Shown one piece after another: positions 14,856-17,198 of a stretch of 17,198 nucleotides of DNA. The position numbers and the translations under genes are program-made. The stretch's first letter is position 1. Every line of letters begins with the position of its first letter. The stretch spans positions 1 through 17,198 of the forward strand of contig DDYN01000058.1 of NCBI GenBank assembly GCA_002347965.1, read 5' to 3'. Below the pieces are notes generated by a model, which saw only the letters and a list, made by a program, of their open reading frames with translations, did not search any database and was not told the DNA's origin. The stretch is from UBA2233 sp002347965 [NCBI: Nitrospirae bacterium UBA2233]. GTDB taxonomy: Bacteria > UBA2233.

Positions 14856-16240
14856 GGACGCGCTTTCCGCTACTCGACACTCCCTCGCCCAACCTCCAGC
14901 TAGAAGCCAACCTAGATAACGCCATCGCACACTACTTTCAGAAACGCGCGCTTACACTGGCCGAAATTCCCGAGTATCAAGATTTGGTCCAGCGCGCAAG
15001 AAATATCCGCCTGGATACCTTGAACGACCTTCCTTCGCACCTCAAGCGCTTCCGCGGCGTACTCGAAAACGCCGGAGTTCGCGTAATCGAGGCTAAATCG
15101 GCCGAGGAGGCCCGCAGGGCTGTCTCTGACATCGCCAAGCGTCACGATGTCAAGCGGGCGGTCAAGTCCAAATCGATGCTTTCGGAAGAGGTCCGCCTCA
15201 ATGAGTTCCTCGAGGAATCCGGGGTCGAGGTCGTAGAGACCGACTTGGGCGAGCTTATTGTCCAGCTGGCCAAAGAAAAGCCTTCGCATATCCTTACGCC
15301 TTGTATCCACAAAAGCCAGCGCGAGATTGCAGAGCTTTTTAGCCGGGTCTTCAAAAGGGACGTTCCGGACGAAGAATCGGCCATCGCCGAGCTTGCCCGC
15401 GTATTCTTGCGGGAAAAGTTTTTCTCGGCCGACATGGGGCTCACCGGAGTCAACTTTGGGGTAGCCGAGACGGGTACGTTGGCATTTGTCGAAAACGAGG
15501 GGAACCTAAGGTACTGCGCCCTTCTCCCCAGGGTTCACGTGGCCCTCATGGGGATAGAACGGATCGCTCCAGACATGGAAACCCTGGGTACGCTTCTGAC
15601 CGTACTGACGCTTGCGGGCACAGGCCAACGCGCAGGCGCCTATACGACGCTCCTTTCTCCGCCCGAGTTTGGGCGCAAGGCTCCCAAACAAGGCCGTTTT
15701 TTCTATTTGATCCTCGTCGACAACGGGAGATCCGGGCTTCTTTCTGACCCCAAAAGGCGCGAGACGCTCGCCTGCATCCGGTGCGGAGCATGCCTAAACG
15801 CTTGCGTAGTGTACCGTCACATAGGGGGGCACGCCTACCAAGCACCCTACATGGGGCCCATAGGGGCCATTCTTATGCCCGGTATTCATCCTAAAGGAAC
15901 GGAACATCTCGGGTTTTTCTCGACGCTCTGCGGCGCTTGTAGAGAAATCTGTCCCGTTGGAATCGACATTCCTGGCCAGCTTCTAGCCGTAAGAGAACAG
16001 TTCTTTCGCCACGCCACGCGCTCGCCGGCCAGGGGGGTTCGTTACTTGGCCTTCTTGTTGGCCTCCCATATCGGCAGACATCCGAGGGTTGCCTCTTTAG
16101 CAAGGCGCGTTTTACGGCTCATGCTCGCCGCTCCCTGCCTCAAACATGTCCTTGGCTGGGGAAAAGTCCGCGACCTACCGGTTCCTGCGTCCCGCTCCTT
16201 TCAGGAAAGGTTTTGGGGTGACCGCACAGACGCTGCTTGA
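14852..16240 (+). CDS. lutB: L-lactate oxidation complex iron-sulfur subunit LutB
   Basis: 462-residue electron-transfer subunit of LutABC. The N-terminal two thirds is a LUD domain with VKSKSMLSEEV (104-114), TGVNFGVAETGTLAFVENEG (198-217) and LPRVHVALMGIERI (225-238). It is followed by a ferredoxin-like domain with C308, C311, C314, C318 and C360, C363, C367 (CGACREICPVGIDIP), which should bind two [4Fe-4S] clusters. The C-terminus is basic and leucine-rich (RGVRYLAFLLASHI) and ends with SFQERFW, resembling the usual TFRDLW end. Start ATG overlaps the lutA stop as ATGA. Length is in the family range of 460-480. No residue loss was noticed. Confidence 0.95.
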   Translation: MRTRFPLLDTPSPNLQLEANLDNAIAHYFQKRALTLAEIPEYQDLVQRARNIRLDTLNDLPSHLKRFRGVLENAGVRVIEAKSAEEARRAVSDIAKRHDVKRAVKSKSMLSEEVRLNEFLEESGVEVVETDLGELIVQLAKEKPSHILTPCIHKSQREIAELFSRVFKRDVPDEESAIAELARVFLREKFFSADMGLTGVNFGVAETGTLAFVENEGNLRYCALLPRVHVALMGIERIAPDMETLGTLLTVLTLAGTGQRAGAYTTLLSPPEFGRKAPKQGRFFYLILVDNGRSGLLSDPKRRETLACIRCGACLNACVVYRHIGGHAYQAPYMGPIGAILMPGIHPKGTEHLGFFSTLCGACREICPVGIDIPGQLLAVREQFFRHATRSPARGVRYLAFLLASHIGRHPRVASLARRVLRLMLAAPCLKHVLGWGKVRDLPVPASRSFQERFWGDRTDAA

Positions 16241-16754
16241 GCAATTTCTGAGACAGGCCGAAAGACTCGACATTGCCGTCTTTCCAGACAGGCCAACCCC
16301 GGCGCTAAAGGAATGGCTCGACAAAATCCGAACGGCTACCGGCTTTCAACAGGCATGGGTGGACCCAGACATGGAAAACTCTCCCCCCTTCCTCGAAGAA
16401 GCCCTATCTGGGTCCGGGTTTCAAGGCGCTTTTCCGTTGGAGCCCCAGGAGATTAACTCCTCCCCAAACGTGGCACTGGGCGTGACAAGGGCGGATTTTG
16501 GGCTTGCCTATTCAGGGTCGTTAGCCTTCATCAGGGCCAACCCGCTTGTAACGCTCGTCCCGGCTGGGCTTCTTGCGGTGCTCGATGCAAAAAAGATCCT
16601 CCCAGCCTACAAAGAGCTCTTTTTAGCGCTTACATCCCCTCTTCCTGCCATTCTTAGCCTTGTCGCCGGGCCAAGCCAGACCTCTGACATCGAAAAAAAA
16701 TTAATCAAGGGAGTACACGGGCCAAAATGGGTAGCCATCCTCCTGGACGGCTGA
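16218..16754 (+). CDS. lutC: L-lactate oxidation complex subunit LutC (LUD domain)
   Basis: 178-residue LUD-domain protein, third subunit of LutABC; its exact task in lactate oxidation is not well established. The recognisable part is VALGVTRADFGLAYSGSLAF (about 94-113) followed by NPLVTLVPAGLLAVLDAKKI, matching the TGxxADxGIADTGT...SLLP layout of the family. An ATG at 16146 lies in the same frame, but the GTG at 16218-16220 has AGGAAAGG at a good distance upstream and avoids a 95-base overlap with lutB, so I chose it; the overlap with lutB is then 23 bases. The product is shorter than B. subtilis LutC (about 240) and lacks part of the N-terminal region, as in several other phyla. Confidence 0.85.
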   Translation: MTAQTLLEQFLRQAERLDIAVFPDRPTPALKEWLDKIRTATGFQQAWVDPDMENSPPFLEEALSGSGFQGAFPLEPQEINSSPNVALGVTRADFGLAYSGSLAFIRANPLVTLVPAGLLAVLDAKKILPAYKELFLALTSPLPAILSLVAGPSQTSDIEKKLIKGVHGPKWVAILLDG

Positions 16755-17198
16755 TTGTTGCCAGCCCGGAGCATTCTTCCGACCTTTTCTACAAGACGGG
16801 CTTTCTTGCCCCGGATCCCGTCGTGTTCTTGGAGCAAGGCGCCAAAACATCCCTTCTTGTCAGCCCTCTCGAGTTTGCCAGGGCACGGGCGACGGCAAGA
16901 GTTACGGAGGTGCTTTCTTTGGAGAGCCTCCGGAGCGCGCTGCAAAGCCCAGGCGAAACGCTAAAGCTTCCAGAGCTTCTCGGTCGTTTCCTTCTTTCAA
17001 AACAAATCGAATCGCTCCTCGTCCCGCCCGACTTCCCGGCAGTGTTCTATGTCGGCCTTTCTGCGATGGGCCTTAGAGTCGATGTCCAACAAGAGCTGCC
17101 TTTCTTTCCGGAACGGCTGCAAAAATCCCGTCAGGAGGTGGGGTGGATCAAGGCTGCGATTGAGGCGACAGAGCATGCCCTTCAGGTTGTCGTGGACA
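16727..17198 (+). CDS. M24-family (creatinase/Xaa-Pro aminopeptidase-like) peptidase, N-terminal 157 residues (runs off right edge)
   Basis: An open frame from ATG 16727 continues to the edge without a stop. Its product begins GSHPPGRLIVASPEHSSDLFY, continues TGFLAPDPVVFLEQG and VSPLEFARARAT, then reaches PFFPERLQKSRQEVGWIKAAIEATEHAL. This is the creatinase N-terminal domain plus the linker helix (K-S-x-x-E-x-x-x-I-x-x-A) that precedes the M24 metallopeptidase domain. The metal ligands lie outside the window, so proline aminopeptidase activity is assumed from the family. It overlaps lutC by 28 bases and has only a distant AAGGGAG, so it is probably coupled to lutC. Whether it belongs functionally to lactate use is doubtful; co-transcription is likely. 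Confidence 0.8.
   Translation, partial: MGSHPPGRLIVASPEHSSDLFYKTGFLAPDPVVFLEQGAKTSLLVSPLEFARARATARVTEVLSLESLRSALQSPGETLKLPELLGRFLLSKQIESLLVPPDFPAVFYVGLSAMGLRVDVQQELPFFPERLQKSRQEVGWIKAAIEATEHALQVVVD

Noticed and set aside
1-17198. CRISPR arrays, insertion sequences, prophage or toxin-antitoxin genes
   Set aside because: No regularly spaced repeats, transposase or integrase motifs, or small paired toxin-like genes were seen; every gene of length belongs to a housekeeping or metabolic family.

Overview
The window is a compact, gene-dense bacterial chromosome segment with no transposases, integrases, CRISPR arrays or phage genes. Fifteen protein genes and one tRNA cover almost all of it. Everything from position 1 to 12217 reads leftward and everything from 12455 to 17198 reads rightward, with one divergent intergenic region of 237 bases between. 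Start codons have recognisable Shine-Dalgarno sequences, GTG starts occur, and many neighbours overlap by 4 to 28 bases. The host is a bacterium with exported proteins. The gene set (Rrf2-sufCBDS, fused trehalose synthase/phosphatase, paired M16 peptidases, LutABC, a creatinase-type M24 peptidase) reminds me of Verrucomicrobiota such as the Methylacidiphilales, but this rests on recollection of protein style and is a weak inference.

Leftward block, in transcription order from 12217 down. A class I SAM methyltransferase is followed by a candidate operon: a small amphi-Trp domain protein, two M16 zinc-peptidase-family genes, RNase PH (rph), the dITP/XTP pyrophosphatase RdgB and a tRNA-Pro(UGG) with an encoded CCA end. 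A 188-base gap holds the promoter and a repeat-rich leader of a single-gene unit encoding a trehalose-6-phosphate synthase/phosphatase fusion. Then comes the SUF iron-sulfur assembly operon: an Rrf2-family regulator with three cysteines, sufC, sufB, sufD and the 5' part of sufS, which runs off the left edge.

Rightward block. ilvD (dihydroxyacid dehydratase) is followed, each overlapping the next, by lutA, lutB and lutC (the iron-sulfur lactate oxidation complex) and the beginning of an M24 Xaa-Pro-type peptidase gene, which runs off the right edge.

How they fit together: the SUF operon would supply clusters to Fe-S enzymes including IlvD, LutA and LutB in the same window. The Rrf2 protein probably senses cluster supply and controls the operon through a palindrome that overlaps its -10 element. 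The two M16 genes have complementary defects in catalytic motifs, so they most likely form one heteromeric peptidase at the cell envelope.

I did not find a clearly new multi-gene system. The best leads are the suf promoter/operator layout, the repeat and hairpin leader of the trehalose gene, a strong local excess of the palindrome CTCGAG around 9.5 to 11.4 kb, the split-active-site M16 pair with an amphi-Trp gene in front, and the ilvD-lutABC translational coupling.
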